Made by a program: the position numbers and the translations under genes
Assembly (NCBI RefSeq): GCF_042681745.1
Contig: NZ_JBHUGF010000010.1
Span: 2,604,001 to 2,668,000 of the forward strand
From: Saccharibacillus nicotianae
Lineage (GTDB): Bacteria; Bacillota; Bacilli; Paenibacillales; Paenibacillaceae
Length of the DNA: 64,000 nt
Direction of reading: 5' to 3'
Notes under the pieces: model-generated
The model's database searches: none
The model's input: the letters and a program-made list of their open reading frames with translations, nothing else
What the model was told of the DNA's origin: nothing
Shown: positions 8,515-17,738 of the stretch, piece after piece
Numbering within the stretch: the stretch's first letter is position 1
How the letters are laid out: each line of letters begins with the position of its first letter

Positions 8515-9171
8515 CTATGCATGATCAGTAGCGATACGTTGTCGAACTTGTGTTAAGCATTTTTGTTTTAACGTAGTCACTTTGTTCATCAAAGTATCTG
8601 CACGCTGTTGATCATAGCGGTGCTGCTCTTCATCTTGAAGAGTCACCAGATTGATCTGTACTGTTAGCAGTAAAGATTGCGCCGAAGCTTCAAACAAAAT
8701 GATACTGATTCCGATATCCGACAAAACAGTTCGATTGCATATTTCAATCAGTGGTGAAGCGCTATATAGACCATACAGACAACACTCCATTAATTGTAGT
8801 GGAATATCAATCGATTGGATTTTCATCGTCTGTAGCGTCTGCTTACGTTCTTGCTTCTCTTTGTCTGTGCGATGTGGAAGCCGTAAAGCTTCAATATATT
8901 GTCCAAATGATTCCATATCTTTATTCATCAAGTGCTCACAAGCACTTCTGATCTTGTCCATATCTTGTAACGCTTGATTCACTTCAACCTGTACTTCTTC
9001 ATATTCTTCGCCCTGAGAAAAGTGAGCGGTCATTGAAGTCATCGCCGCACCAAGCGCGGCTACAATCGCAGATACGCTCCCTCCACCCGGTGTCGGCTCT
9101 GCTTCTCCTAACTGCTTCATCACTTCACGCAAAGATTGATCCCAAGATACTGTGTTGACTTCTTTATTCAC
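8515..9171 (-). CDS. Cyclodeaminase/cyclohydrolase family protein (FchA/FTCD C-terminal type)
   Basis: This all-helical family includes methenyltetrahydrofolate cyclohydrolase (FchA) and the cyclodeaminase domain of formiminotransferase-cyclodeaminase. The N-terminal motif EAEPTPGGGSVSAIVAALGA (about residues 23-42) is the family signature. At 218 aa it matches a stand-alone family member. The start is GTG, with an aggaggg site about 8 nt upstream. It begins 38 bp after cysW of sulfate operon 1 with no terminator between, so it is probably its last gene. Which folate reaction it performs is not determinable here. Confidence 0.88.
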   Translation of the reverse strand: MNKEVNTVSWDQSLREVMKQLGEAEPTPGGGSVSAIVAALGAAMTSMTAHFSQGEEYEEVQVEVNQALQDMDKIRSACEHLMNKDMESFGQYIEALRLPHRTDKEKQERKQTLQTMKIQSIDIPLQLMECCLYGLYSASPLIEICNRTVLSDIGISIILFEASAQSLLLTVQINLVTLQDEEQHRYDQQRADTLMNKVTTLKQKCLTQVRQRIATDHA

Positions 9172-9209
9172 CTGTACGCCCTCCTGATAAAATCATCTTA
9201 TGATGTATT

Positions 9210-10082
9210 TTACCCTGTTTGGCGACGATTCATTTGCCATTCCAAAAAAGCTTTGGTTATTAACGTTAATACCGCTAGAAATACCAACAACGATGATGCT
9301 GCAAATGAAGCGGAAAATTGATATTCATTGTACAAAATTTCGATATGCAGTGGTAATGTATTCGTTTCGCCACGAATATGACCGGATACTACCGATACAG
9401 CTCCAAATTCGCCCATAGCGCGTGCATTACACAAAATAATGCCATACAGTAATCCCCATTTGATATTAGGCACAGTCACCCGCCAGAAGATTTGCCAGCC
9501 TTTCGCTCCAAGACTTGCGGCGGCTTCTTCTTCCTGTACGCCTTGTGCTTGCATAAGTGGAATCAATTCACGCGCGACAAAAGGAACAGTAACAAATACA
9601 GTCGCTAGTACAATCCCCGGCAAAGCAAATACAATCTGAATATTATGCTCATCTAACCAGGGACCCAGATACCCTTGAGCACCAAATAACAAAATATAGA
9701 CTAACCCTGCAATGACAGGCGATACAGCAAAAGGCAAATCAATTAAAGTGATCAGTGCATTTTTACCACGAAAACGAAATTTGCTAATTGCCCATGCCGC
9801 CGCTATACCAAAAATAGTATTCAGAGGTACAGCAATCAAAGCGACTACCAATGTTAAACGTAGCGCTGATAAAGCATCTGAATCTGTAATAGAAGCTTCG
9901 TATACACTCCAGCCTTTTTTGAACGCTTCGATAAAAATACAGACCAGCGGCAACACCACAATCAATCCTAGAAATAATAGTGCAATACTGATCAATACCC
10001 AGCGCACCACACCTGATTCATTGATATGACGGGGACGATCAGAAGATGCTTCCGAAAGATGTGCAGTAACAGCGCCTGCCAT
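9210..10082 (-). CDS. cysW: Sulfate/thiosulfate ABC transporter permease CysW (operon 1)
   Basis: This is an inner-membrane permease of the sulfate importer. It has six predicted membrane segments and the coupling-helix EAA loop (EEEAAASLGAKGWQIFWRVT, about residues 182-201). GEFGAVSVVSGHIRGETNTL is the CysW-type motif. The ATG has aaaggagat upstream. It lies 24 bp after cysT, in the same orientation. The N-terminal 30 residues are hydrophilic and probably cytoplasmic. It is paralogous to the gene at 41805-42602. Confidence 0.95.
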   Translation of the reverse strand: MAGAVTAHLSEASSDRPRHINESGVVRWVLISIALLFLGLIVVLPLVCIFIEAFKKGWSVYEASITDSDALSALRLTLVVALIAVPLNTIFGIAAAWAISKFRFRGKNALITLIDLPFAVSPVIAGLVYILLFGAQGYLGPWLDEHNIQIVFALPGIVLATVFVTVPFVARELIPLMQAQGVQEEEAAASLGAKGWQIFWRVTVPNIKWGLLYGIILCNARAMGEFGAVSVVSGHIRGETNTLPLHIEILYNEYQFSASFAASSLLVFLAVLTLITKAFLEWQMNRRQTG

Positions 10083-10106
10083 AGATTGATCTCCTTTCTT
10101 GGCAAT

Positions 10107-10973
10107 TTATCCGCCTTCAATCGTGCGACGATTTAAGCGCCATTGCATAAAATTGATTAACAATAACAATAAAAACGAAATAATCAACATTACCAGTGCA
10201 ATCGCTGTAGCTCCTGCATAATCATACTGTTCTAACTTGGTCATAATCAGCAATGGAGCAATCTCTGTTTTGAGTGGCATATTACCGGAAATAAATACAA
10301 CCGATCCGTATTCTCCTATTCCACGAGCAAATGCCAGTGCAAACCCTGTTAACAAAGCAGGCATTAATTGCGGTAATATCACTTGATAAAAAGTACGCCA
10401 GCGATAAGCACCTAACATCACAGCGGCTTCTTCTGTTTCTTGATTCAAATCTTGTAATACCGGCTGAACCGTACGAACCACAAAAGGAATACCGATAAAG
10501 ATCAGCGCGATCGTTATACCAAGTGGAGTATATGCAATCTTCCAACCGAGCGGAGTAAATAGCTGACCTATCCAGCCATTAGGTGCATAGATAGTGGTTA
10601 ATGCAATTCCAGCTACTGCTGTTGGTAAAGCAAAAGGAAGATCAATTAAACTATCGATCACTTTTTTACCAGGAAAACGATAACGGACGAGCACCCATGA
10701 TAATAGCAAACCAAATACTAAATTGACTGCCGCCGCGCAAAAAGCAGTGCCAAAGCTAATCCGATAAGATGCTAATACTCGTGGATCAAGAATCGTATGC
10801 CAGAACTGAGCCCAACTGAGTTCAGTCGTTTTGATAAAAATACTAGCTAGCGGAATCAATACAATTAGACTTAGATAAGCAATCGTGAACCCCATCGACA
10901 ATCCGAATCCTGGCAAAATATTACGTGCTTTGGATGGACGTAGCTTGGTCGTATGAACAGGTTGGGTACTCAT
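10107..10973 (-). CDS. cysT: Sulfate/thiosulfate ABC transporter permease CysT (operon 1)
   Basis: This is the partner permease to CysW. The EAA loop is EEAAVMLGAYRWRTFYQVIL, followed by RGIGEYGSVVFISGNMPLKT, typical of CysT (also called CysU). It has six membrane segments. The start codon overlaps the stop of the upstream binding-protein gene by one base (TAATG), which indicates translational coupling. It is paralogous to the gene at 42602-43417 but clearly diverged, so the two importers are not recent copies. Confidence 0.95.
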   Translation of the reverse strand: MSTQPVHTTKLRPSKARNILPGFGLSMGFTIAYLSLIVLIPLASIFIKTTELSWAQFWHTILDPRVLASYRISFGTAFCAAAVNLVFGLLLSWVLVRYRFPGKKVIDSLIDLPFALPTAVAGIALTTIYAPNGWIGQLFTPLGWKIAYTPLGITIALIFIGIPFVVRTVQPVLQDLNQETEEAAVMLGAYRWRTFYQVILPQLMPALLTGFALAFARGIGEYGSVVFISGNMPLKTEIAPLLIMTKLEQYDYAGATAIALVMLIISFLLLLLINFMQWRLNRRTIEGG

Positions 10974-12058
10974 TAAGAACCCGGTGTATAAATCTGATCG
11001 AATAATCCGCCATCACTGAAATGTTTCTGTTGTGCTTCTCTCCATCCTCCGAAATCTTTATCTATCGTTAACAACTTCATTTCTTTAAACGTATCTTTGT
11101 ATTTAGCAGCAATTGTTTTGTTGATCGGACGGTAGTAATTTTTGGCTGCTATTTCTTGCCCTTCATCTGAATAGAGATACTCTAGATAGGCTTTGGCAAC
11201 ATCCTGTGTGCCATGTTGCTCGGCTACTTTATCTACGACTGCAACCGGTGGTTCAGCTAGAATACTGATCGATGGATACACAATTTCAAATTGATCAGGC
11301 CCTAACTCATTGATCGACAGAAACGCTTCATTTTCCCATGCTAACAATACATCGCCTAGTCCTTTTTCTACAAAAGTTGTTGTTGCTCCTCTAGCTCCAG
11401 TATCGAGAACAGGGACATGCTTGAACAATTCTGCTAAATACGCTTTGGCTTTTTCTTCGTCATTGTTATTTTGTTGTAGTGCATAACCATAAGCGGCAAG
11501 ATAATTCCAGCGTGCTCCACCTGATGTTTTGGGATTCGGTGTAATGACCTGTACATCGTCTTTGATCAGATCATTCCAGTCTTTTATATTTTTGGGGTTT
11601 CCTTTGCGTACAAGAAATACAATTGTGGATGTATACGGAGAACTGTTATGTTCAAATTTGGACTGCCAATCTTCAGCAAGTAATCCTTTATCTGCGATTG
11701 CATCAATATCATAACCAAGTGCTAAAGTAACAACATCGGCTTTGAGACCATCAATTACAGAACGTGCTTGCTTACCTGAACCGCCATGAGATTGTTTGAT
11801 AGTTACATCTTGACCGGATTTATCTTTCCAGTATTTTTGAAAAGCGGTATTGTACTCTTCATACAATTCTCGGGTTGGATCATAAGATACATTCAATAGT
11901 TCAACAGCATCTTTATTAGAACCAGTACTTCCTGAACCGTTGTTAGTAGCACTACTGCTTCCACCACATGCTGTAAGCACCATCACCAAAACCAAAAATG
12001 TACTTAATACAGACCATAATTTGTAGCTTCCCTTTTGATTGTCTCTCAATCTCAACAC
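10973..12058 (-). CDS. Sulfate-binding lipoprotein (operon 1)
   Basis: This is an extracellular solute-binding protein of the Sbp/CysP family. The N-terminus carries a signal sequence ending in the lipobox LTAC (Cys about residue 31), so the protein is membrane-anchored. Conserved blocks are VSYDPTRELYEEYNTAF, QSHGGSGKQARSVIDGLKAD, TPNPKTSGGARWNYLAAYG and DVLLAWENEA, which line the sulfate site in this family. The start is uncertain: GTG at 12058 and TTG a codon or a few later are all possible. It is the first gene of the operon, followed by cysT and cysW. No ABC ATPase gene lies in this cluster. Confidence 0.93.
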   Translation of the reverse strand: MLRLRDNQKGSYKLWSVLSTFLVLVMVLTACGGSSSATNNGSGSTGSNKDAVELLNVSYDPTRELYEEYNTAFQKYWKDKSGQDVTIKQSHGGSGKQARSVIDGLKADVVTLALGYDIDAIADKGLLAEDWQSKFEHNSSPYTSTIVFLVRKGNPKNIKDWNDLIKDDVQVITPNPKTSGGARWNYLAAYGYALQQNNNDEEKAKAYLAELFKHVPVLDTGARGATTTFVEKGLGDVLLAWENEAFLSINELGPDQFEIVYPSISILAEPPVAVVDKVAEQHGTQDVAKAYLEYLYSDEGQEIAAKNYYRPINKTIAAKYKDTFKEMKLLTIDKDFGGWREAQQKHFSDGGLFDQIYTPGS

Positions 12059-12087
12059 CCCATCGTTTTGATTTTCGGTTTAATTTT

Positions 12088-12110
12088 AATAATTCCTACC
12101 TGTTTACTTA
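12088..12110 (-). promoter_or_regulatory. Candidate sulfur-regulon operator (CymR-type) upstream of sulfate operon 1
   Basis: The plus-strand reading AATAATTCCTACCTGTTTAC lies about 30-50 nt upstream of the binding-protein start. The core CCTACCTGTTTACT recurs exactly, in the opposite orientation to its gene, upstream of tcyP (28003-28024). A degenerate form lies upstream of sulfate operon 2. CymR, the cysteine-metabolism repressor of Bacillota, is the obvious candidate, but no such regulator gene is in this window. Confidence 0.45.
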
Positions 12111-12369
12111 GTTATGTAGAAACTTTATCAAGCTTTGTACAGACAATCAATATGACTTTTTATATTTTTGGTTAAAACTGGATAGAAGTTTGTAGCATTT
12201 AGAACGTTCAGATAAAGAACCTCTATATTACCTTCACAATCAATCTCTTTTCTTTTACAAACTTGCTTTGTCATATCAAGGGTGACTCGGGTATAATATT
12301 GTATATTGAATACATGTATCCGTACATATTTCGGGGTACCCATATATGACGAATAGAGAGGACGATTCC
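12111..12369. other. Divergent promoter region
   Basis: This AT-rich spacer lies between sulfate operon 1 and the plus-strand oxidoreductase. No S-box or T-box leader is visible upstream of the sulfate genes. A 71-codon minus-strand frame (12128-12343) lacks a ribosome binding site and looks non-coding. Confidence 0.55.
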
Positions 12370-13362
12370 ATGATCCGGTTTGGTATTATAGGCACTAATT
12401 TTATAACAGAGCGATTTATTGATGCTGCCCAACGTAATGATGATTTGCAGATTACTTCACTGTACTCACGCACGCTTGAACGTGCAGAACAATTTGGTGG
12501 CAAACATAATATTCCACATACTTTTACCGATATTGCAGAAATGTTAGAAAGCGGACAAGTAGACGCTGTCTATATTGCTAGCCCTAACTCTTTTCATGCC
12601 GAGCAAGCGATTCTATGTATGAATCATGGTAAGCATGTACTATGTGAAAAGCCACTTGCTTCTAACGTCACAGAAGTTCAAGCTATGATCGAAGCCGCCA
12701 AGAAAAACAACGTTACTTTGATGGAAGCGATGAAATCAACGATGATGCCGAATCATATTGCCATTCATGATAATTTGTATCGGATCGGACAAGTACGTCG
12801 TTATTTTGCTAATTACGGACAATATTCTTCTCGTTATGATGCTTACAAAGAAGGCAATATCCAAAATGCGTTTAAACCTGAATTCTCTAATGGAGCTTTG
12901 ATGGATCTCGGGGTTTATTGTCTGTATCCGCTTGCAGTGATGTTCGGTCGTCCGAATGAAGTGAAAGCAACAGGTGTAATGTTAGAATCCGGTGTCGATG
13001 GAGAAGGCAGTATTATTTTGTCTTACGATGAAATGGATGCTGTTGTGATGTACTCCAAAATTACAGACTCTTCTCTTCCTTCTGAAATTCAAGGCGAGTT
13101 AGGTAGTGTGCGTATAGACAAAATCAGTGAACCGCAACAGATTACGATTACGTATCGCGGAGGATATGAAGAAGAGATCAATGTGAGTCAATCCGAACCA
13201 CCAATGTATTATGAGATTCGTGAATTTTTGAATCTAATTATCGAAGGCAGACCACAATCGTCAATCAATTCATGGGAACATTCGCTAATCACTTTTGAAA
13301 TTATGGATGAAGCCCGCCGTCAATTAGGTCTGGTCTTCCCTGCTGATTCTAATGAATCGTGA
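12370..13362 (+). CDS. Gfo/Idh/MocA family NAD(P)-dependent oxidoreductase
   Basis: This is a dehydrogenase of sugar or cyclitol-type substrates. The N-terminal Rossmann motif is GIIGTNFITERFIDAA, and VDAVYIASPNSFHAEQAILC and GKHVLCEKPLASN carry the family's EKP signature with the catalytic-region Lys. The C-terminal beta-sheet domain includes FSNGALMDLGVYCLYPLAV. The ATG at 12370 follows a gagagga site by 7 nt; an in-frame ATG at 12346 lacks such a site. The substrate is unknown. The next gene follows after 56 bp in the same direction, with no terminator between. Confidence 0.92.
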   Translation: MIRFGIIGTNFITERFIDAAQRNDDLQITSLYSRTLERAEQFGGKHNIPHTFTDIAEMLESGQVDAVYIASPNSFHAEQAILCMNHGKHVLCEKPLASNVTEVQAMIEAAKKNNVTLMEAMKSTMMPNHIAIHDNLYRIGQVRRYFANYGQYSSRYDAYKEGNIQNAFKPEFSNGALMDLGVYCLYPLAVMFGRPNEVKATGVMLESGVDGEGSIILSYDEMDAVVMYSKITDSSLPSEIQGELGSVRIDKISEPQQITITYRGGYEEEINVSQSEPPMYYEIREFLNLIIEGRPQSSINSWEHSLITFEIMDEARRQLGLVFPADSNES

Positions 13363-13373
13363 ACTGTCAACAA

Positions 13374-13387
13374 CATAAGCGCTTACG
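13374..13387. promoter_or_regulatory. Palindromic cre-like site
   Basis: CATAAGCGCTTACG contains the perfect palindrome TAAGCGCTTA, close to CcpA catabolite-response elements (AAGCGCTT core). It lies just upstream of the YheC/D-like gene. The assignment is tentative. Confidence 0.3.
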
Positions 13388-13418
13388 CTATTCTGCATAA
13401 AAGGAGTGTCTATTACCT

Positions 13419-15515
13419 TTGAGTATTGGTATATATCATGCTAGTCATCCTTTGCAGTTACTTCCTTCTGCACGCATAGAAGCAATGGTCGATGCGGCAA
13501 TAGAGCTTCAAGTACAGATTCTTTTTTTCGATGAACAAGGGCTTGATCTCAAAAACAAACAGGTTACTGCTTCGGTTCCAAATCCTGATCATAGAGGTCA
13601 ATGGATCATCCAGACACTTCCTTTACCAGATATCGTGATTAACGAAATGGGCAAGTTACCTAAAGAGCGATCTTCGGTAGAACAAAAGTTAAATCGGATG
13701 GTCACGTTCACCTCCCATCCGATTCATGGCAAATTGCGTATGCAACAATATTTGAGTCAATCGGAATCTCTGGCTCAACTGGTGATTCCTACACAGCAAT
13801 GTCGTAATATACACAGTCTGCAAGAGTACTTATCACATTATCGTCATGTAATCGTTAAGCCAGATCGTGGACGGCAAGGTCAAGGGATTGTCAGTATCCG
13901 CATAACTGGACAAGAAGAATTTCTATGGCAGACTGCGACTACAGAACAGATCTTGACACCTGCTGGATTAGAAAAGTCACTGATGTCGCTGATTGAACAT
14001 GAAGATTATCTGGTGCAACCGTATATTCATTGTCAGACCGCAGATCATCGTCCATTCGATTTTCGTATTCATGTACAGCGTAATGATAAAGGTGTTTTTC
14101 AGATAACAAGAATCTATCCGCGGATCGGACAAGCTCATACCGTCGTAAGTAATTACGCTCAAGGTGGTACAACAGCGTTGTGGACATCATGGTTACAAGA
14201 ACAATTTCCACAGACAGCAACCTATTGGATCGATACTTTGCCTGAGATCGGATTGCAATTAGCAGAGTATATTGATGCGATGTATGATTATCCTTTGGAT
14301 GAATTAGGGATTGATCTAGCGATTGATCATGAAGAAAAGCTATGGTTCTATGAAGCCAATACAGCTCCGCAGACGCGTGATCATGAATATGAACGTGCTG
14401 TGCAGACTATCGGCTATGCTCATTATTTAGATCAACGTGATCATATATTGGAGCAATTGCCTGTGCTACCTGATGATCAGATCATAATCGGGCTGTTAGC
14501 AGAACATAATAGTAACGATAGTGATGAGAATTTTATTGAGGCTTGTGCTGCTGTCGCTGCTGTAAATGGCGCAAGATTAGTACGCATTTATGCAGATGAT
14601 ATCTTTTTTAGGCAACAGCGATTGTTAGGGTATGTTTGGGAGCAAGGTCGCTTTGTTCCGTATGCTTGTCGTTATCCTGATGTTGTATTTGATCGATTGA
14701 AAAAAAGAGGTATTGCTGCCTATTCTCGGATGTATGATGCGCTTGCTTCGATTCCAGCTACTCATGAATTGAAAAGCGGTTCTATGAGTAAAGTTCATGT
14801 ATACCGTCTGCTTGCAGATGCTTCTGAGATGGTATCAGCGTCAGTGATTCCTTTTCATGATATGCAACAATCAGATCAAGTGATTGAATTTATGGAGCGG
14901 TATGAAAATACTGTTCTCAAACCGGATACCGGCTCACATGGACAAAATATATTCAATATTAAGCATCGGGAATTAGATTATGAAGTGTATGATCAATCGT
15001 ATCTGCATTATCTAGATGCTACGCAACTGGATCATTTTGTACGGATGTCATTAGGTAAAGGTTATATTTTTCAACAATTCGTAGATAGTTCTACGACAGA
15101 AGGTCACCCTTTTCATCTACGTACCCATGTGATGAAAGTTGGTGAAGGGCAATGGAAAGTCGCTTTTGTGCAACCTTTTGTCGCGGTATCGACGTATCGT
15201 AAAGTAACTAATCATGCGCAAACGTTACGTCTGTCTACCAAATGGGATTGGTTTCTAAATATGGAGTATGGTGAAGCTCCAGGTCAACAAATGGATCGTC
15301 GTGTTCGTCAATTAGCGATTGAGACAGCCACTCATCTTGAGAAACGTCTTGGACGTAACTTTCCTGAAGTAGCCATTGATCTAGGTGTCGATAAACAACG
15401 CAATATTTGGATATTTGAAGCGAATTTTAATCGAATCGGTAATTCGTTTCATGCTTTTGAAGCTGCTAAATATGCAGTTCCTTATGCAATCTCTTTGCAT
15501 AAGCCTTTATCTTAG
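13419..15515 (+). CDS. YheC/YheD-family protein with two ATP-grasp modules
   Basis: This relates to the spore coat-associated YheC/YheD ATP-grasp proteins of Bacillus. At 698 aa it contains two successive modules. The first (about residues 1-330) shows HGKLRMQQYL, VIVKPDRGRQGQGI, DFRIHVQRN and DLAIDHEEKLWFYEANTAPQ. The second (about 350-698) shows MSKVHVYRLLAD, TVLKPDTGSHGQNIFNI, FHLRTHVMK and DLGVDKQRNIWIFEANFNR. Each keeps the nucleotide-binding Lys and the metal-binding Glu/Asn pattern at the end. The start is TTG with aaggag 13 nt upstream. The substrate ligated or phosphorylated is unknown for the family. Confidence 0.88.
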   Translation: MSIGIYHASHPLQLLPSARIEAMVDAAIELQVQILFFDEQGLDLKNKQVTASVPNPDHRGQWIIQTLPLPDIVINEMGKLPKERSSVEQKLNRMVTFTSHPIHGKLRMQQYLSQSESLAQLVIPTQQCRNIHSLQEYLSHYRHVIVKPDRGRQGQGIVSIRITGQEEFLWQTATTEQILTPAGLEKSLMSLIEHEDYLVQPYIHCQTADHRPFDFRIHVQRNDKGVFQITRIYPRIGQAHTVVSNYAQGGTTALWTSWLQEQFPQTATYWIDTLPEIGLQLAEYIDAMYDYPLDELGIDLAIDHEEKLWFYEANTAPQTRDHEYERAVQTIGYAHYLDQRDHILEQLPVLPDDQIIIGLLAEHNSNDSDENFIEACAAVAAVNGARLVRIYADDIFFRQQRLLGYVWEQGRFVPYACRYPDVVFDRLKKRGIAAYSRMYDALASIPATHELKSGSMSKVHVYRLLADASEMVSASVIPFHDMQQSDQVIEFMERYENTVLKPDTGSHGQNIFNIKHRELDYEVYDQSYLHYLDATQLDHFVRMSLGKGYIFQQFVDSSTTEGHPFHLRTHVMKVGEGQWKVAFVQPFVAVSTYRKVTNHAQTLRLSTKWDWFLNMEYGEAPGQQMDRRVRQLAIETATHLEKRLGRNFPEVAIDLGVDKQRNIWIFEANFNRIGNSFHAFEAAKYAVPYAISLHKPLS

Positions 15516-15586
15516 TATAAGGACAATACGCTATCCCTATATAAAGCAGGTTATCTAGCTAGATGTACAACCTCTGCTACAACAAT

Positions 15587-15637
15587 AAAACCGGAATATA
15601 CTGCTGTTATCGATAAGCAGTAAATATTCCGGTTTTT
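15587..15637. terminator. Strong terminator between convergent genes
   Basis: AAAACCGGAATATACTGCT pairs with AGCAGTAAATATTCCGGTTTT with one bulge, followed by T residues. It serves the YheC/D gene and possibly the convergent SLH gene. Confidence 0.85.
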
Positions 15638-15663
15638 GTGTGCTTTTTATGCGGTTATGATGA

Positions 15664-17529
15664 TTAGTTAAGAAGCCCTGAATCTTGTAGCCATTTCACT
15701 AACATTGTAGCTCCTTCAGACTGAGTAGTAGTTGGAGACGCTGTTAACGCTGAACCTTTAGCAGATTCTACACCTGTATTATTGCCTGATGAGATCGCTT
15801 GATCGAGTTCTGCTTTTGCCCATTGGCTGGATGAATTATTATCAGTATTCGTCGTAGTGCTAGCGGTACTGCTTTGATCCAATCCATAAGCAGAAGCTGC
15901 ACGTGTCAAAATAACAGCCAATTGCTCTTTGCTAATCGTACGGTTAGGAGCAAATTGGGTAGCTGATATTCCGCGTAATACACCGGCATGATACAACGCT
16001 TGAATCGCTTTGGCTTCTGATGAAGATGGGTCGATATCGGTAAATGTAGAAGGTGGTGCACTGTTTACATTGATACCAAGCGCATTGACCAGATACGAAG
16101 CCAATTGTCCGCGTGTTAACAATCCATCATTTGCAACAGTAGCTTGATTGCTAACCGGAATAATTTGTTTATCTACTAATTTTTTTAACTCTGGCGAAGC
16201 ATTGGTTACATTGGTGGAAGGATTGACTTTAACAATCGTAAATGTCCCATTTTCCAGACTGTGAATACTGGCTTGACCCTGATTATCAAATACTACAGGA
16301 ACAACATGTGTACTTCCATCTGAATCAGTAGATAATGCGATATACTGATCATCACTGGCTGCATTCTCAGGAGCGGCTACACTTAATTGGACATATCGAT
16401 TATTGTAATTATTGAGTGTATTGACTGTGCCGTCATTATCAATTTGGACACTGACTTGATACGTTCCGCCTGCTGTCGTTATCGGATTGCCTGACCAGTT
16501 ATTGAATGAAGCAGGTGATACTTTTTCAGCTTTAATCGTCCAATTTGCTGTCGTATTATTACTTAGATTCATACTGCGATTAACATTGGTAAAAGCAGAT
16601 GCAGGAACATAAATGCGCACATCTCCTGTTTGAATCGCTAATCCATTTTGCTTCGCTACTAATGATTGCACGACATTACTTGCAAAATTGATTTGGTACT
16701 GTTGCTTGCCTGTAACCGCAGTAGCAGCAATCGTAATCGTTTCTTTCGGCGCGGCTGCTTGTGTAGCTTCATGAATACGGTCATAGATCAGATCCAGTAC
16801 AGCACTATTATCATCTGACTTCGATAACGTCGCAGCGCCTTTAGTACGATCACTGTTACTGCCTGTTGCTGTGCCATTGGTGTCTTTCGTTGAATGTACT
16901 GCATCAATAGTCACCGGTTGTGCTACTGTAGGCGTTGTAGGCGTAGTTGTAGAAGGTGCTGGGGTCGTGGTTTCATTGGATGAAGGATCTTTGTCCTCTT
17001 TGTCTTTTTTCACTTCAATGGTAACCGTAGCGACTTCTGATTCATTGTTTTGCGGATCAGTAACGTTGTACGTAAAAGTATATGTTCCTGCAACTATTCC
17101 AGAATATTCAAATGTACCTGTAGATGTATTGGTTAACACGACTTTACCTTGCTGAGGTTGAGTCAGTAAATGATAGGTGAGATTGTCGTTAGTTTCTTCA
17201 TCTGTAGCTTGTAACTGACTGCTAAATACTGTTGATTTTTTCATTATAAAGCTTAAACTTTTCGCGATTGGAGCCGCACCACTTTCTCCATGTGTTAAAG
17301 AAGAAGAGTTGCCAAAGAAATGTTGCTCAAAATAAAGCATCGAATTGCCATTGTATACGGTAGGTTGGTCTGAAGGTGTCTGATATGAGCTCGAAGTAGT
17401 AGAAGGCGATGAGAGACTTTGTGCTCCAGTCACTGTGGGTGCTGCGACTAACCCGGTGGCTAAAATAGAAGTACCTGCGATTTGCATAACCTTTTTGACA
17501 GTAGAATTTTCTTTGTCTGTATTTTTCAT
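15664..17529 (-). CDS. Secreted cell-surface protein with Ig/cadherin-like and SLH domains
   Basis: The 621-aa protein begins with a signal peptide (basic KK, hydrophobic residues about 15-36, ending near GAQS). Residues about 90-175 form a bacterial Ig/cadherin-like repeat (NDNLTYHLLTQPQQGKV, GTYTFTYNVTDPQNNESEV). A Ser/Thr/Pro linker follows at about 176-205. A central beta-rich region carries the gene's only long untyped domain (about 240-450). Two SLH motifs near the C-terminus (LTRGQLASYLVNALGI and FAPNRTISKEQLAVILTRA, about 475-560) anchor such proteins to secondary cell-wall polymer; a possible third is degenerate. The ribosome binding site is ggagaagg. It is likely a surface or S-layer-associated protein of unknown binding target. 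Confidence 0.88.
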   Translation of the reverse strand: MKNTDKENSTVKKVMQIAGTSILATGLVAAPTVTGAQSLSSPSTTSSSYQTPSDQPTVYNGNSMLYFEQHFFGNSSSLTHGESGAAPIAKSLSFIMKKSTVFSSQLQATDEETNDNLTYHLLTQPQQGKVVLTNTSTGTFEYSGIVAGTYTFTYNVTDPQNNESEVATVTIEVKKDKEDKDPSSNETTTPAPSTTTPTTPTVAQPVTIDAVHSTKDTNGTATGSNSDRTKGAATLSKSDDNSAVLDLIYDRIHEATQAAAPKETITIAATAVTGKQQYQINFASNVVQSLVAKQNGLAIQTGDVRIYVPASAFTNVNRSMNLSNNTTANWTIKAEKVSPASFNNWSGNPITTAGGTYQVSVQIDNDGTVNTLNNYNNRYVQLSVAAPENAASDDQYIALSTDSDGSTHVVPVVFDNQGQASIHSLENGTFTIVKVNPSTNVTNASPELKKLVDKQIIPVSNQATVANDGLLTRGQLASYLVNALGINVNSAPPSTFTDIDPSSSEAKAIQALYHAGVLRGISATQFAPNRTISKEQLAVILTRAASAYGLDQSSTASTTTNTDNNSSSQWAKAELDQAISSGNNTGVESAKGSALTASPTTTQSEGATMLVKWLQDSGLLN

Positions 17530-17663
17530 ATTTAATGATTCGCCTTCTCCCTAATGAATATTACGCAAAGATTTAAAATACTTAACTTATTAATATATTG
17601 TATTTGTATCGGGATTTTATATGTTTTTTTGAATAGACTATATTGCGAATATGATTAAAATTA

Positions 17664-17701
17664 AAAAAAAGCAAAGACAATAGCTATGTCTTTGCTTTTT
17701 C
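17664..17701 (-). terminator. Terminator of the HAD/HD operon
   Basis: AAAGCAAAGACA and TGTCTTTGCTTT form a 12-bp perfect stem around a small loop, with A/T runs on both sides. It lies 38 bp after the HAD gene. Confidence 0.88.
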
Positions 17702-17738
17702 TTTATATTTTTTTATCCTCAATTGTAACCATATGATA

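Noticed and set aside
12059..12345. S-box or T-box leader before sulfate operon 1
   Set aside because: No conserved S-box or T-box sequence and no terminator/antiterminator pair are visible.
16871..17155. Valine-rich frame antisense to the SLH protein
   Set aside because: Product of the Thr/Ser/Pro linker codons read on the other strand; no start signal.
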